Shown here: in pieces, positions 51,826 to 64,000 of the stretch | How the letters are laid out: the number at the start of each line of letters is the position of its first letter | How positions within the stretch are numbered: the first letter of the stretch is position 1 | DNA from: Ifrita kowaldi | Lineage: Eukaryota > Chordata > Aves > Passeriformes > Cinclosomatidae | Direction: 5' to 3' | DNA: 64,000 nucleotides | Assembly: GCA_013398055.1 (NCBI GenBank) | Contig: VZRS01006715.1 | Span: 427,286 to 491,285 of the forward strand | Notes under the pieces: model-generated | What the model was told of the DNA's origin: nothing | Databases searched by the model: none | What the model saw: only the letters and a program-made list of their open reading frames with translations | Program-made: the position numbers and the translations under genes

Positions 51826-54800
51826 CTCTTGACTTGTTTTTGGATGATGTCAGGTAGAAAAAGCTGGCTGTTTGTGAATGCTGTTGGACTGGACAGTTAG
51901 CACTCAGAGGATTCCTGGTATGTCATGTGGCAGTCTGTATTTCCTGGCTATGTGAGCTTCAAGTCAGTGTGGGAAAAGGCTTTCCTTGGCATGCTGTGGG
52001 GTGGGTTGTAGGCTTCTCCTGCCCAACACAGTGAGGAAATGTCTTTCACATCTCCTAAAGTGTCCATGGAAAAGGTAGTCTACTATGAAATCACACAAGA
52101 AAACAAAGAACTTGGTCTACTTCCAGGAAGTTTAAATGACCTGTGTAAGACTTCATATAGGATCACATGTTTATTGGAAAGTTAAGTTTATGTAAATAAA
52201 AATTGTTGAAGAGGTTTTTTTGTAGTCTGAAATACAAACACTTTTCTTGAAGAAGAAGAGAGGAGGAGGAGTAGTGCATTTAATTTTTATGTGAAGAGCG
52301 ATAAGTCAATTGCATGAATGTCTTTTGATCTACTTTTTTTGGAGGGTAGTTCTATACCCTGGGCATCATTTTCAAATGAAAGAAAGAAGCTCAAGGAGTC
52401 AGGTAGTGTTACTCCATCACAAACATGGAGATGGGGAGGTGAGGAAGAGTCAAAGGTAGAAAAAAAGACAATAACACACCTTTATCTTTTATTAGGCACT
52501 ACATATTTATTTGTATGGAAAGTTTTGCATTACAGGGGATGTCGTATCTCCTGTGTAGGCAATGAGGGAAGTATCACTGACACTTATATGAGCTGGAGTC
52601 GAGGTTAAGCAAAAAATTATGTAGGACTGCCTCCCTCAATCCTTGAAATCTTTTAAGGTTTTATACTTTCATATTTCAGTAATTGCAGGTTGTTTTTTTT
52701 TTCATATAGGATACAATAGAAACCACCTCTTTAGAGATTTCTAGGGTATTTTAAAATTTTTCTGTCTCCTAAGATTTGACTACTGCTAAAACAGCTGTGA
52801 AAACTGGTTGCATTAAGACATAAATTTTTTTACTAATTATAAATTATAGCAATAAATATCCATGAGCCTAAATGGCTTAAACATATTAGAATTCAGTAGG
52901 ATTAGTGCAATGAGAATTTGAATATTTAGGGAATTTCTCTATCTGCAGGTTATAAACAAGAACTTCTTGTCATTAATGCCCTCTACATATATATCCTTTC
53001 ATTTACCCTTAAAAGTATATACAAAGCTTCTCTTTAGCCCATATAAATGGTAGGTAACACCTGATATATAGATTATGGTTCAGTTTTTTTGTTCTTAACG
53101 GTCTTCTATAGCTAAATATTATTTGCTTTGTTTCTGTATGTGCAGGGCCCTGAACAGATCTAGGAGCTGATAAAGTTAGTGGTCCTGAAGTGTGATTGCA
53201 CTTGTAAGACCCACAGATGTCAAAGTCCTATTGAAATCAAATAAAAATTTCCATAACTAAGTGTTGTTGTATGCTGCAACTGAATTTAATTGCTGGACTG
53301 GAAAGACAAGCTCCCATGAAGCCTAAGGACCAGAGCTGTGCTCTGCAACAAAGACATCTGAATTAGAGATATTCATCTCCCTTTAAACCAACTGGGAGAA
53401 AAAGGAGTCAAAGGTATACATGAATAATGGGTATAATTTATCTGATGCTGATAAAATCTGAAATTGCTTTGATCATTTGCATCCCATAAGTTTTTGTTGC
53501 TCTGACTATAAAAGAAGCATGGATTCGTTTCCCTGCAGAAGTGTCCGTATTCACTAGAAGCTCAGTGAGCTACCTTGTTTTCTTAACTAAATATTATTTT
53601 GAATTCAGATGTCCTATTTCCCTCTATAAATATTTGTGGTAAGTTTTGTTGGGGTTTTTTGGGTTTTTTTCCTGATCTAAAGTGCAAGTCTTCAGTTTTT
53701 CTTAGTTTTAATATAAACTTGATTCTTAAAAATAATTTCTTTTCTTTGGAATTTATAAAAATACATGCTCTTACAAATTCCTCATTTTGCTTCCTGAAAA
53801 GAATATGAGCAGTTTTAGAAAAAGAAGGTTTACAGATGAATCTGTATTGAGTGCAGAAAATTAGAGTCCACCTAAGATGAGAAAAAGAGGGATGATATAT
53901 AGTTGTTGATGTCATGGTAAAAATACCATCTAGTATAGCAAACACAAAGAGTTCACTGGAGCATTCAGGTATAAAGAGCTAGTCTGAATGGCTGTTGGAG
54001 GACTAAGTACTGCTGCCTCTGGGATATTTAATACATGCCTTACATTTTCTCATTTCAGCAGTTCATATGAGCTATATCTAACCCCCAGGGTTTAAAGAGG
54101 GGAGGTTCATTCTAACTATCAAGTTTGAAGATTAACAGTCTTTTGAATTAGTGGATATCCTGAATGCCTTTGCCCTTTATATGAGGTGTTTTTATTGCTC
54201 CATAGTTAAAGTTCCACTTGGTTGCATAAGTGATTAATTTACTTAATCAGCTCTTAGTTCTCTGCTCTGTACATTGTGCCAACAAAATCCAGTTTTCTTT
54301 AACAGTGGAGCTGTTTGTGTTCCATTTCATGGCCACTGTATGTTGATTTTTCTTATTAACGTTTTCAAAACTTTTTTTTTTTTTTTTTTTTTAGGGGTTT
54401 ATACCTGTTAACTAGCAAAACCCTTTACCAGCAATTCTGGAGAGGGAGGAATGTTTAGGAATGGTGACTTTTTGTTATATCTTCGCCTAGTCATCATCGA
54501 CCTGCTCAGCAGTGAATAGGTCAATGCTGGTGATAAAGAGCTTACAGGGACTAGACACATTCATTTCATCCTTTTGCTCTTAACACTGTAATGGGGCCAG
54601 GAGGCTCTTTCATGGGAGCTTGTGCTGCAAGAGGTTTTGGCTGTTTCTGGTTTTGAAAACTGCTTTGGGGAGCAAACAAAGAGAGATGATGACTTTCCTT
54701 GCATCCAGCACCTTTGTAAGTGAGCTTTCTGTCCTGGCGAAACTTAATGCTCATGATTCACAGAGGAATCACTTTTTGTTGAACAGAGTCAACAAAAGAG

Positions 54801-57800
54801 AAAGTGGCCTTCTGAACCTAAAATGACATCGTTTGTTTATCAGTCATGACAATTCAGAAGCAAATAATCTTAAAAGTGTAAGACTCTGTGCTTTAAATGG
54901 TTACATATGATATTAGACAATGGTCAATGGCTGGTACTACCTACAAAATCCCAATTGAGAATGGCCTAACCTTGTTCATTTAACATCAGTGATGATTTTC
55001 AACCTACCTTTCATTTCATTGATAACTGAGGATCATGGTAAGCCACAGCTGCTAAGAAAGGTATTTTTATTCTGCAAATACAGATTACTTGTATCTAAGT
55101 TTTTGAGTACTTTGCTGTTGGGTACATCATGAAACACTTGGAAGTTGTAGCAAGCAAGCTAGTTTTTAAAAGATAAATGGATTTTAACTTAAAATCAGGG
55201 TTGTCAGTGGCACTTCTTAGCATTAGGCACTTTGCAAACAAATCTGGAGGATTGTGGTGAAAATGAGTGTGAGATGAGAAGAGTGGTCCTTTTGGCTTTA
55301 CAGTGTGTGAGGCTGTCTTTTAGGATCATAGAAAGAACATGGAAGACTTTTTTTTTTTAATAAAGGCACTTAAACTACTTATTAACTTCTTTCATTCTGA
55401 TGAAGAGTGAACAGGAGAAATAGAAAGAGACTGATACCTGAAACTTTCCTGCTATTAATTTGTGGTTCTTTGTCCTGTAGTTATCTGAAAGTCAATTTAA
55501 GTTAATTTATTTAATGATATTTCAAATAATACTTAATTGTCTGAGAGTTGTCTGATCTTCATTTCGGTATGAATCTGGCAGCTTTACAAAACATTATAAC
55601 AATGTGATGAAATGTTTGGCAGAAGTGATAATGTCTACCCCAAAAATATAATTTGAGGCTAAAAGCAATTTTTTTATCTGGAAAATCATTCACCATAGGA
55701 AAAAAAAACCAAAAAAACACTCCCAGATCATTAGATTCTATGAATTGACATAGCTCCAACAAAATCTATGAGGTGAAGGTAAGTCTTCCTATAGGACTTG
55801 AGTTTTTTGCCTGACCTGAGGGAAAAAAAAACCCAACACATTTTCACCAGTGAAAATTAATTTTTTGTAATATTCATAGAGCAATATTAGTTAAATTGTT
55901 TTAAACACAAGTCCTTTCACCAAGCCGTTATGTTATCTGCAAACTCTATTGACAAAACATCCTCAAATTTAATAAAGTGCAAAGTGCCTCAGATAACCAA
56001 GAAGCCTCTTCAGCATCACAGTAACATGAGATGCAATTTTTTTCCTGCTTTATGCTTTGTTTTAGCTTTTCTCAGATCGTCTACTCAGACCTTAAATAAA
56101 TTGTTTATGTATTCATAAATGCTATGGAATATTGGGAGACACCCGTAAACTCCTTTATGGGTGTGCAAGGGAGATCTGACAAAGAAATGAAAAAAAAAAA
56201 GAAGTATTGCAATTTTTTCTACAGTGTTCTCCATTACATAAGTCACTTTGACTTCTTTCAAAACCCATGATGTCATTATTGCAGGAAAGATGACAGAAGG
56301 AAAATAGAAATGCTTAACCAAAAGACCTTGCAGGTGTATAATTTTAGATGGGTTTTCTATCTTTTCTCCTGAAGGCATTCGCATGTGCTGTATAAACAGA
56401 TACATCTCTCCTTGACAAAGGTTCTTAAAACTTGTAGTAACTTCTCTTCTCTATGAAAATGATACTTTTTTGCTCAAGAGAGCAATCTCCTTTTGATCTC
56501 TAAAAAGAGTTCTTTTATGTACAGTCATTCATGTGTCAACCAGTAGCATTTTACTCATGATCTATCTATAGCAATTCAGTTTGCAAATTGGAAACTTGAG
56601 TCAAATGCATGCTTCTAAATAGAATAATGAAATTTTTCAATATGACTGTTGTTTCCAACTCCAAATTCAGATATCTTTTAGTTATTAATTTTTTTAAGCA
56701 CTCAATACTTGCTGCTGACAGAAGAATTTGATAGTAGTATGAAAAAAAGCCATCAAGCTGCATATATTTAGGCGCCATAAATATGTTGATGGAATGCATA
56801 ACAAAATCTTTCACTGCTATAAGCTAAATTTCCATATGAATAAAGATAAAAGGTTAAGATTTTTGTGTAGCTTTTGAATTTAAATCAGAGACAGTCAATA
56901 TCACCATAGTTAAGACAAGATGAAACATTTCTAATGTATGGTAACACATATTAACAAAAACAAGATTGTAATTATTAGTCACTTTTGCGTTCTTACAGAA
57001 AGTGATATTTTTTCTGGCATTTTATGCCAAGTGAGTTATTTCACTACCTGCATCTTATTTCTCACGTCCTGTCTTGTATGGCTTCATTCATTGCATGCAC
57101 ATACTCAACACAACTTGGAATCAAGTATTATAGATGCAAGAATTTATGTTTACCAATATGCCCATTCTAGCTGGCTGTGAAAGTACTACAAATGCATTTA
57201 TAGGATTGCTTAATACCCCACCTCTGGTCATTCCATATAAAAATGACTCAGATTGCCAAATGTACGGTTTTTTCTGTGGATGTTCCATTTTCAGGGTATC
57301 AGCTTGCAGGGAGAGCACTTAACTCTTTAACAATCAGAAAAAACTGACTGCTTTTTCCATTACCCTTTTTGCTTTAAAAAGCAGTCAGGCAGAGCTTCTA
57401 CGCATGCTGTTGTGTTATCCGGTCTCTGAAAGTGCATAGAAGGCAGAATCCCATGCTTCTGCTGCCTGTTGTTGTTTTCCAACATAATAATGTTTAAGTA
57501 CAAGTTGCTTCTAAATTGCTGTTGAAAATGATGAAACCTGTGGTACATTTGTTCAACAGCGATCTCCTAATTTGAATGGAGATCTTGGAAGAATCTTTTA
57601 ATTTAAATTTCAAAAAAACCCAAAAAATGCAATGTCTAGTGTAATTATTTAGCGTATTTATATTTGTTTTTTACTTCCAGCTTTCAAGTGGTGGCTTGAA
57701 AAAAAATTTCCACTTGGATTAAATAAATAAAGAAATAAAAAATTATTTGTAGAGTATGCTCTATTCCTGTTCTCTATAGACTGAGCATTTGAACTCAGCT

Positions 57801-60800
57801 ACCATTGTTATGATAGCTGTGTCCCTCATCTGATTTCTAAAGGTCAGTTTGTGTTATCTTTATCTCTGTAGAGATTTCCTAGGAAGGATCATGACATGGT
57901 TCAATGATCACAGCGGGGTTTTTCCTTCTACAATTTGTAATATTAAAAAATACCAGAAGATTACTGTATAGACTTTATCTATGTCCCTTAGTATGTACAA
58001 AGAATAGCACAATTGTAGTTGTGCATTGGTGTGCAGTGATATGAAACATGAGCAGGATTTGAAAAGGTAGCACTGCCACAAGGAATCTATGAAAAAAAGC
58101 TATGCATATGCATCAGATATAGTATTCTGGTAATGTCCTGTGGCACTAGTTTTCGTCTCTGAATACAATGATTAATTAACAAATAACTGTGAAAAACTCC
58201 GTTAATAATTTCATTTTGTTTGTTCACTGTACTGGGACCTCAAATCATTGAAATACAGTTTGTTAAATCCGTACTTGAGTGATGATTACATTTGAGTACT
58301 GGATATTTCCATTGTACCTCCTCAGAAGTTTAGATCTTTAAATGACAAAAATTGGTAATGATTGTTTAAACATATGGCCAAAACCAGGGAAGTAAGTACT
58401 GTGGTTTTTAAACTCACCCGTCTTGTGTAGGTGTTGCATGCATTGAAAGCTTGACTCTGGAGAAGTTATGTTGAAGTATACATAGACTGCAATGTCTTGA
58501 TTTTGTGTTTATTTTTAAAGTTGGGTTCTCCTTTAATAATTTATGATGTATGTTTAAATCCTGCAGACTATTTTTAATATGTAAGACTTAATTTTTTTTA
58601 AAAAATTCACAAGGAGATTATCATTATATGCTACAGAAAAATTTTTTGATCTTTTTAAAGTCTTCTGAGAGAGAGCGCAGCTTGAACAATAGACATATTT
58701 ACACAGAAAATGTTCCTGAAAAATGCATTACTGTGAAGAGACAGGCTTCAGGGATTAGTGGACACCAGCTTTTTTTGCTTCAAGCAAAGCAGCTGAGTTC
58801 TGATTTGGGTCAATGGTGACAGAAACTCCAGCAGAGATCCCACCCTGAGCCCATTAAAATCGATGTTGCTGTGTCACAATTTAATTGGAGTAAGGATGAG
58901 GCCTCTGATGCAGCACTCTCATGCCTGTGTGCTGTTAGGTTCTGACAGCTCATCATGACCTTCCTTTTTTCAACTCTGCAAGTACAAAACAAACTGAGGT
59001 CACTACAGTATGTATTAGCAGACCTAACATTTTTGAAGTCTGTTATTTCACTTCAGTGTCATCCTCCTCTCTATATTTAGAAGTCTTTGATGATTATAAC
59101 CACCCTTGTGTATTTCTGTAATCAGAGTAGTTTTATAAGCTTCTGTGTCATTTCGCAGGTCTGTTTTGTGTGGATGTTCCAGGAGTCATTTCCTGAGCCT
59201 TCCATTTTTGAGAGGAGGACAGTAGCAGCACTGTGGTTTTGTGTGCACTTTGTTAGTGTCTAGATAGTGAGCAGAGGTTGGAGCTGGGAACAACTCTGAT
59301 AAGAATAACATGATATGCAAGAGAGAAAGCTTAAGGGTTGCTGTGCACTTTGTTAAGAGGGGAGTAAGTCTGCACTTAGAGGATAACCTGCCTAGATTGG
59401 GAATAGGTCTTGCTGGTTATTCCTGCAGCAGAACAGACCAGTACCTTGTTATATTGCAGATCACTGGATACTTGATTACAAATCACTGGTCTATGCAGGA
59501 TTAATTTGAACAGCTATATATGTTTGTTCTGTACCTATCTGATGTGGAGCGCTGAGTGCTTAGAGAGAGCTTGCTACTGCATCTCAGCTGGATACCAAAA
59601 ATTAGATTTTATGGATTTGTCTTCTACTCTGCTGAGAGCTCTGTTGAGAGGATGTGTTTTGGGTTTCCTTTTCCACTTTAGTTTTTCCTTTCTTGTTATT
59701 GGCATGGCTTTTAAATTGCTGTGTGCCCTCTGTTCTCTCCTTTAGAGAAGATGCTGTGCTGTCTTTTTTACTTCTTTATTGATTATTCCATAAAGCCTCT
59801 CCCATGAGTATACTGACTTAAATCCAGACAGTCAAGGGTTGAAGATAATATGGTATTTTGTTCTCATTTATTGATATTAACAGTTCACAACATACATTTT
59901 AGGTACTCATGCTAAAAAAACCAAAACCTATTACAAGTTCTGGCAGTAAGGCATAAGCAGGACAAAAGCTGGATCAAGTTAGGCACTCATGGGAGAATTA
60001 GGTCCAGCTAGTATTACTTGAATAATGTGGTTTACACTTGATTTCAGAAAGGGAAGGCTGCAAGTCTGTGTGGTCCTGAAGCACAGGGATGACGTTGTTC
60101 TATGGTTTTATGAATGGCACTTCAGTGGATATCGCTGTGAGCACAGGGTGCATTAGCACATCATTGCCGTTGATCCCGTGTTTGTGTGATTTACTACCAC
60201 GTATTTCTGCGGCCACATTTGCTGCTAGGGATATAATTTCCCATGGTGGTGGATCCAGAATAAAGGCATTTTGCTTCTAAATGCTGCTGTTCTGCTTGCT
60301 TCTTGAGCCTGTGGCTGAGTTCTTGTCACAGAGAAGATGGCACACACTGAGCTGGACCCACAGAAAATCCAAAAGAAAACATGATTAGTTTTTCTATGGA
60401 TCTGTCTGATGAGACCGCCTATTTGCTACACCTGATGCAGGGGAGGTGGCTGTACATTTGTGGATGGACACTGCAGGGAATAGTCCACTGTGAGATGGAT
60501 TAAGCATGGCGTGAAAATTTGCTCTCCATTTGTCATTAAATTAAAGCTGCCAACAATTAGACCCCAGTGTAACGCTGTCTATCTTTATTAGTATTCTGTC
60601 AACATGCAGATATATTTGTGCATCCTCATGCCTGTTTCTTCAGTTTTGTGTTACTGATGTAAAACCTGAGCTGATGTTGATTGTGGATATCTATGTGCAC
60701 AACTATACATACAGATCACGTATCTATATATTTCAAATGACCTAGATAAGTATAAAGCTTCAACACTGATAGTTGAAAATATTGCATAGCTGTGAAATTC

Positions 60801-61347
60801 ATCTAGTGAAGGGAGTTCAAATAAGCTTGACTTTTATTTTTATTATTTTTTTAATATTCTGCTATATAAATAAGACTGAAATGTATTTAGGACCTTTTGT
60901 GCTCTCTGAAAAGGGGTTAATATAACTCAGAATTATTTTGCATTCTCGTATTCTTACTGTAGATGTATGTGCATTTTTACAGTTTCTTGTGGTGTAATAG
61001 TGAAACATAAATATTGAAAGATTGCTTTTCAACAGCTTGTTTTTATACTGAGAATTCTTAATGCATGGTTCATTCTTAAGAATGCCTAAAGAGCAAGGTG
61101 AAGAATATTAAGGAGATGATCTGTAACCACTTCTAAATGGCTCTGAATTGCATGTTGATCAGTGTTGCATATTAAAGGTACTTTGGAAAGTGGCATACAT
61201 AATTTTCATCTCTTTTCACCTCTCTTTTTACAATGTCTTTCAAGTATGTACATTTGTGCTGCCTTTTGTGTTGTTCATTTAAAATTTTTGGGTTGGTTTC
61301 AGAGCACATGTTACTAGTATGCAATAATATTTGAACTGAATCATTCC
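51826..61347. other. Long unassigned non-coding stretch
   Basis: No gene or further transposon is recognised. A T21 homopolymer lies at 54372-54392. The longest frames are 53583-53945 (-, 120 codons) and 56085-56405 (-, 106 codons), both Phe/Ile/Lys-rich with no domain. The 59506-59745 frame (+, 79 codons) is hydrophobic and cysteine-rich but unassigned. Confidence 0.45.
54372..54392. repeat. T21 homopolymer
   Basis: Twenty-one consecutive T bases. Read on the minus strand it is a poly(A) run, which could mark the 3' end of an old retroposed sequence. The adjacent bases show no recognisable retroposed gene. Confidence 0.9.
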
Positions 61348-61390
61348 TAGAATCATAGAATATCCTGAGTTGGAAGGAACGCATAGGGAT

Positions 61391-61604
61391 CACAGAATCA
61401 TAGAATGGCCTGGGTCAGAGAAGACCTTAAAGATCATCTAGATCCAACCACCCTGACGTGGACAGGGGCACCTTTCACTAGACCTGGTTGCTGAGAGCTC
61501 CATCCAACCTGGCACTGAATAGTTCCAGGGGTGGGTCATCCTCAACTTCCCTGTGCAAACAGTTTCAGTGCCTCACCGCCCTCACACTACAGACTTTTTT
61601 CCAT
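61391..61604 (-). mobile_element. Inner CR1 LINE fragment nested in the outer CR1
   Basis: A CR1 3' end of a different subfamily, also on the minus strand, with its tail at the left ('cagaatcatagaatggcctg'). It then carries 'cttaaagatcatctagatcc', 'tttcactagacctggttgct' and 'ccatccaacctggcactgaa'. It ends near 'cagtgcctcaccgccctcac'. It interrupts the outer CR1 between 61392 and about 61603. The four bases atca occur on both sides (61389-61392 and 61603-61606), a possible short target-site duplication. It holds no coding sequence of note. Confidence 0.82.
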
Positions 61605-61623
61605 CAGAGTGCAACTCTTGGCC

Positions 61624-61878
61624 CTATGCAAGGCACTCCAAGAATTGCACGATGTGCTTTAGAGTGTTGTCCAAACACTTTTTGAGCTCTGTCAGATTTG
61701 GTGCTGTGACCACTTCCCTGGGGAACCTGTTCCAGTGCCCAACCACCCTCTGGGTGAAGAACTTTTTCCCAATATTCAACCTGAACGTACCCTGACACAA
61801 CTTCAGGCCATTCCCTCTGGTCCTGTCACTGGTCACAACAGAGAAGAGATCAGTGTCTGCCTCTCCTCTTCCCCTCAT
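61624..61878 (-). pseudogene. CR1 ORF2 remnant, extreme C-terminus
   Basis: An 84-codon open piece of the outer CR1. The peptide contains DLFSVVTSDRTRGNGLKL, FRLNIGKKFFTQRVVGHW and NRFPREVV, which is the conserved C-terminal end of CR1 ORF2. Its last residues resemble the natural end of the protein, shortly before the site of the nested insertion in the 3' UTR. The reverse-transcriptase active site is not in this copy, so it is a truncated, non-functional retrotransposon gene. Confidence 0.87.
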
Positions 61879-62243
61879 GAAGAAGTTGTAACTGCAATGA
61901 GGTCTCCTCTCAGTCTCCTCTTTTCCAGGTTGAACAGACCAAGCAACCTCAGCTGCTCCTCATACAGCTTCCCAAAGCCCTTCGCCTCGTAGCCCTCCTT
62001 TAGTTGCTTTATATCCTTCCTTTATTGTGGCAGCCAACTGCACGCAGCACTCAGGGTGAGCAGAGTGCAGAGTAGAGCAGGACAATCACCTCCTTCAGCT
62101 GGCTGGTGATTTCTTTGTGGAAGCACTCATCAGGATTGGTGCTAAGCTAGGGAAAAGTGTAAGGTGAACTGGCTATGGACTACTTCTGTCCCACCCTAAA
62201 TTGAACTTAACCACTGAAATTGCTAACTAAACCCTACTTGAAA

Positions 62244-62271
62244 TTTTTTTTTTCTTTTTTTTTTTTTTTTT
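62244..62271. repeat. T-rich run interrupted by one C
   Basis: A run of 28 bases, all T except for a single C. It is low-complexity; on the minus strand it is A-rich and could be a remnant retroposon tail, but no source is visible. Confidence 0.88.
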
Positions 62272-63503
62272 GCTAGGCTGATGTGCTTTTATACTTTATG
62301 ATATTCAGTTGTCCAGACAGCCTTGCACACAATTCTCAATTTTTTATTTCTGCCTGCACTTCCTTATAAGCCTGCAGAGTACTTTCTGCTAGCCATAGTT
62401 AGATTTTTCTCTAGTTTATTTTTTGGTTCAAATTACTCATCCTGGCTCTGGAGCACACCCTCATATCTATTGAGAAATCATTACTCTTACACTAAGCAGA
62501 GGCATTTAAACTACCTTTTGCAGCTCTTAAGAGCTGACTTTAGGTGGAAAAACATATTGATAGTGGGGAGTGGATTTCTCTATGTGCTAGAAATTATTTC
62601 CCTAAATCAGCCACATATACCTGCGCCAACTTTCAGCCAGATGCATGCAGATTTTGTCATTAGTGTGGAAGGACAATGTATCTTACAGTGGTGGAAAAAA
62701 GTTACTTAGAGCCAGATAGTGAACTTCGGCAAGAGGTAGAACTCATAAAGACAATTGCCCCAAAAAGCCCACATGGCTGAGAGGCGAATGGCATTGAGCA
62801 GTGTTATTTGCAGTTACAGGTAAAGGGTTTATCCTCTAGTGTATGGTTTTTGTCTTTCTCCCCTGAGAATTCTTGATAGTAATATTTCAAACCTGTTGTG
62901 AAATGTAGTATACAATTTAATCTTTACAAGTTTTCACATGTTGCCAAAAATGATGCATTAACTCTGCACACATTAAGTAGTAGGTACACTGGAATGTAAT
63001 ACACTTGCTAAAATTTTATGTGTATTAAAATGCAGAGGAGTAGCTTTTAAAAATTATGTTTAGTAGTAGAAACTTTATACTCATTCTACAAAAGAATATA
63101 AGCATGAAGTGGGGGGAGGGGGAAGGTGTCTTATTCATAGAGGTTTGGATACTGAGTACACTTCTGTCAGCTTTTAGAGCTATTAAGTGCTATCCTCTAG
63201 CATCTCAAATATATGCAGCTTTGGAAGAGAAGAAGCACTTTCTAGTTGTCCAGCTTTATAGATGAGCTGATCATTAAACAAAATTACTTGAATAAATTCA
63301 AATGAAGGATTTTTATATAAACTGATGAAAGTGCAAAGATGGAGTTGCTGTAGAGTAATACATGGGTGCTGCAGTAAATTTTGATCCCAGATGCTCAGCC
63401 ACAGTTGTCAGCTGTCAAAATTTCAAGAGCGAACACACAGGTATTATAGTGTAGCTTCACTACGAGCAATTTTTTGAGGCAATTCAAGGAGCTGAATTTA
63501 CCC

Positions 63504-63529
63504 TTTCTGGAAAAAAGACTTTCCAGAAA
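63504..63529. repeat. Perfect 10-bp inverted repeat, 6-nt loop
   Basis: The arms tttctggaaa (63504-63513) and tttccagaaa (63520-63529) are exact reverse complements around aaagac. Each arm contains TTCnnGAA, the inverted-pair arrangement of heat-shock-factor sites. It could be a hairpin or a paired binding site; function is unsupported. Confidence 0.8.
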
Positions 63530-63983
63530 GCTGCCTGGTCTAGTTGCTGCTACTCATAGAGGTGCTGTATTCAATACCAGAGGTAGCAGTGTTAAAGAAT
63601 TTACCCGGTATTTGCAGAGTGAGCAGCAAGAAGCTTCTCACAACATGCACTCCCCTTGATGTGGCATCATGGAGCTCTCTTTAGTCCCTATTGCTGTTCA
63701 GATTGAAGTCAAGGAGTTAGATATTTGTTGTATGAGAGTTGATTTTCGGCTGTGACTAGATACTAGAACCAATTAAAAGGAAGTTGTAATAATTATTTTC
63801 TGTAATATGATTGATATCTGGTGATAAAGCATAACGACCACGGTTTCCTTTGATATTTCATGACTCTCATTTTTAAAAGCTGTATATACATTTATTGGAA
63901 GCTCAGGTAACTACAAGAGCTCAAGAACAGAATACTAGACTACTTGATGTTTTCCTTTTAATAATTTAAATAAAGATACACTT

Positions 63984-64000
63984 TATATATATATATATAT
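63984..64000. repeat. (TA)n microsatellite, truncated by the window end
   Basis: Seventeen bases of alternating T and A run to the last base of the window, so the true length is unknown. Confidence 0.9.

Larger units (their letters stand above)
61348..62140 (-). mobile_element. Outer CR1 LINE fragment, reverse, interrupted by a second CR1
   Basis: On the minus strand this is the 3' part of a CR1 element. Its 3' tail lies at 61348-61392 ('cctagaatcatagaatatcc' then 'tgagttggaaggaa'). The element resumes at about 61603 with 'gagtgcaactcttggcccta' and runs through the end of ORF2 and part of the RT C-terminal region (for example 'tcctctcagtctcctctttt') to about 62140. The two halves would be contiguous in the family, so the 210 bp between them are a later insertion. 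The copy is 5'-truncated and inactive. Confidence 0.9.
62141..64000. other. Unassigned right-hand flank
   Basis: No gene is recognised. A T-rich run lies at 62244-62271, just right of the nested CR1 block. A 128-codon frame at 62323-62709 (+) begins in low-complexity surroundings and shows no domain. A 61-codon frame at 63474-63659 (+) has a mixed, protein-like composition but no family. A perfect inverted repeat lies at 63504-63529. The window ends inside a (TA)n run. Confidence 0.4.

Noticed and set aside
55741..55785. AAG|GTAAGT donor-like site near 55779
   Set aside because: The short interval back to the nearest acceptor-like AG has stop codons in all three frames, so it is not a coding exon.
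61488..61992. Plus-strand frames of 65-85 codons
   Set aside because: Antisense to the nested CR1 fragments, whose coding direction is minus.
62323..62709. 128-codon open frame on the + strand
   Set aside because: It follows a T-rich low-complexity tract, starts at a non-ATG or weak start, and shows no family features.
1..64000. CRISPR arrays, operons, phage or plasmid features
   Set aside because: There are no regularly spaced repeats, no dense same-strand genes and no ribosome-binding-site pattern. The CR1 and LTR content shows a vertebrate genome.

Overview
The window is AT-rich vertebrate DNA and almost certainly from a bird. The diagnostic evidence is a set of CR1 retrotransposon fragments: 3' tails of the 'atcatagaatgg...ggaaggga' type, and ORF2 remnants with the motifs FADD and HWNR-P-E. 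Two long terminal repeats of a kind common in bird genomes are also present. There is no prokaryotic gene organisation, no rRNA or tRNA that I recognise, no CpG island and no recognisable multi-exon protein gene. Nearly all open frames are short and look like chance frames in AT-rich DNA. I read the window as intergenic or deep-intronic sequence with scattered old repeats. I cannot name a chromosome, a species or a flanking gene.

Layout: 1-13.9 kb is unannotated sequence with one exact 45-bp tandem duplication at 1621-1710. At 13.9-15.0 kb two CR1 fragments lie tail to tail. At 15.0-33.7 kb the sequence is mostly unique, with a small forward CR1 tail at 23.7 kb and an internally deleted reverse CR1 at 27.2-27.6 kb. 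At 33.7-34.6 kb lies the most informative CR1 copy: it keeps the reverse-transcriptase FADD box but has lost its own 3' tail. A solo LTR occupies 35.9-36.7 kb. The stretch 36.7-51.3 kb is unique and holds two weak but interesting exon candidates, at 41,176 and 46,879. A second solo LTR at 51.3-51.8 kb contains the window's only 'n', flanked by a perfect 164-bp direct repeat that is most likely an assembly join error. The stretch 51.8-61.3 kb is unique. At 61.3-62.1 kb one CR1 is nested inside another. The last 1.9 kb is unique and ends in a (TA)n run cut by the window edge.

No set of genes acts together here in a way I can support. The most speculative idea worth testing is a small secreted, cysteine-containing peptide on the + strand. 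It would consist of a signal-peptide-like exon (41176-41269, phase-1 donor) and a phase-compatible cysteine-rich exon 5.6 kb downstream (46879 onward). The evidence is splice-site shape, reading phase and composition only. Family assignments for repeats rest on recognising consensus-like stretches by eye; no database search was run.
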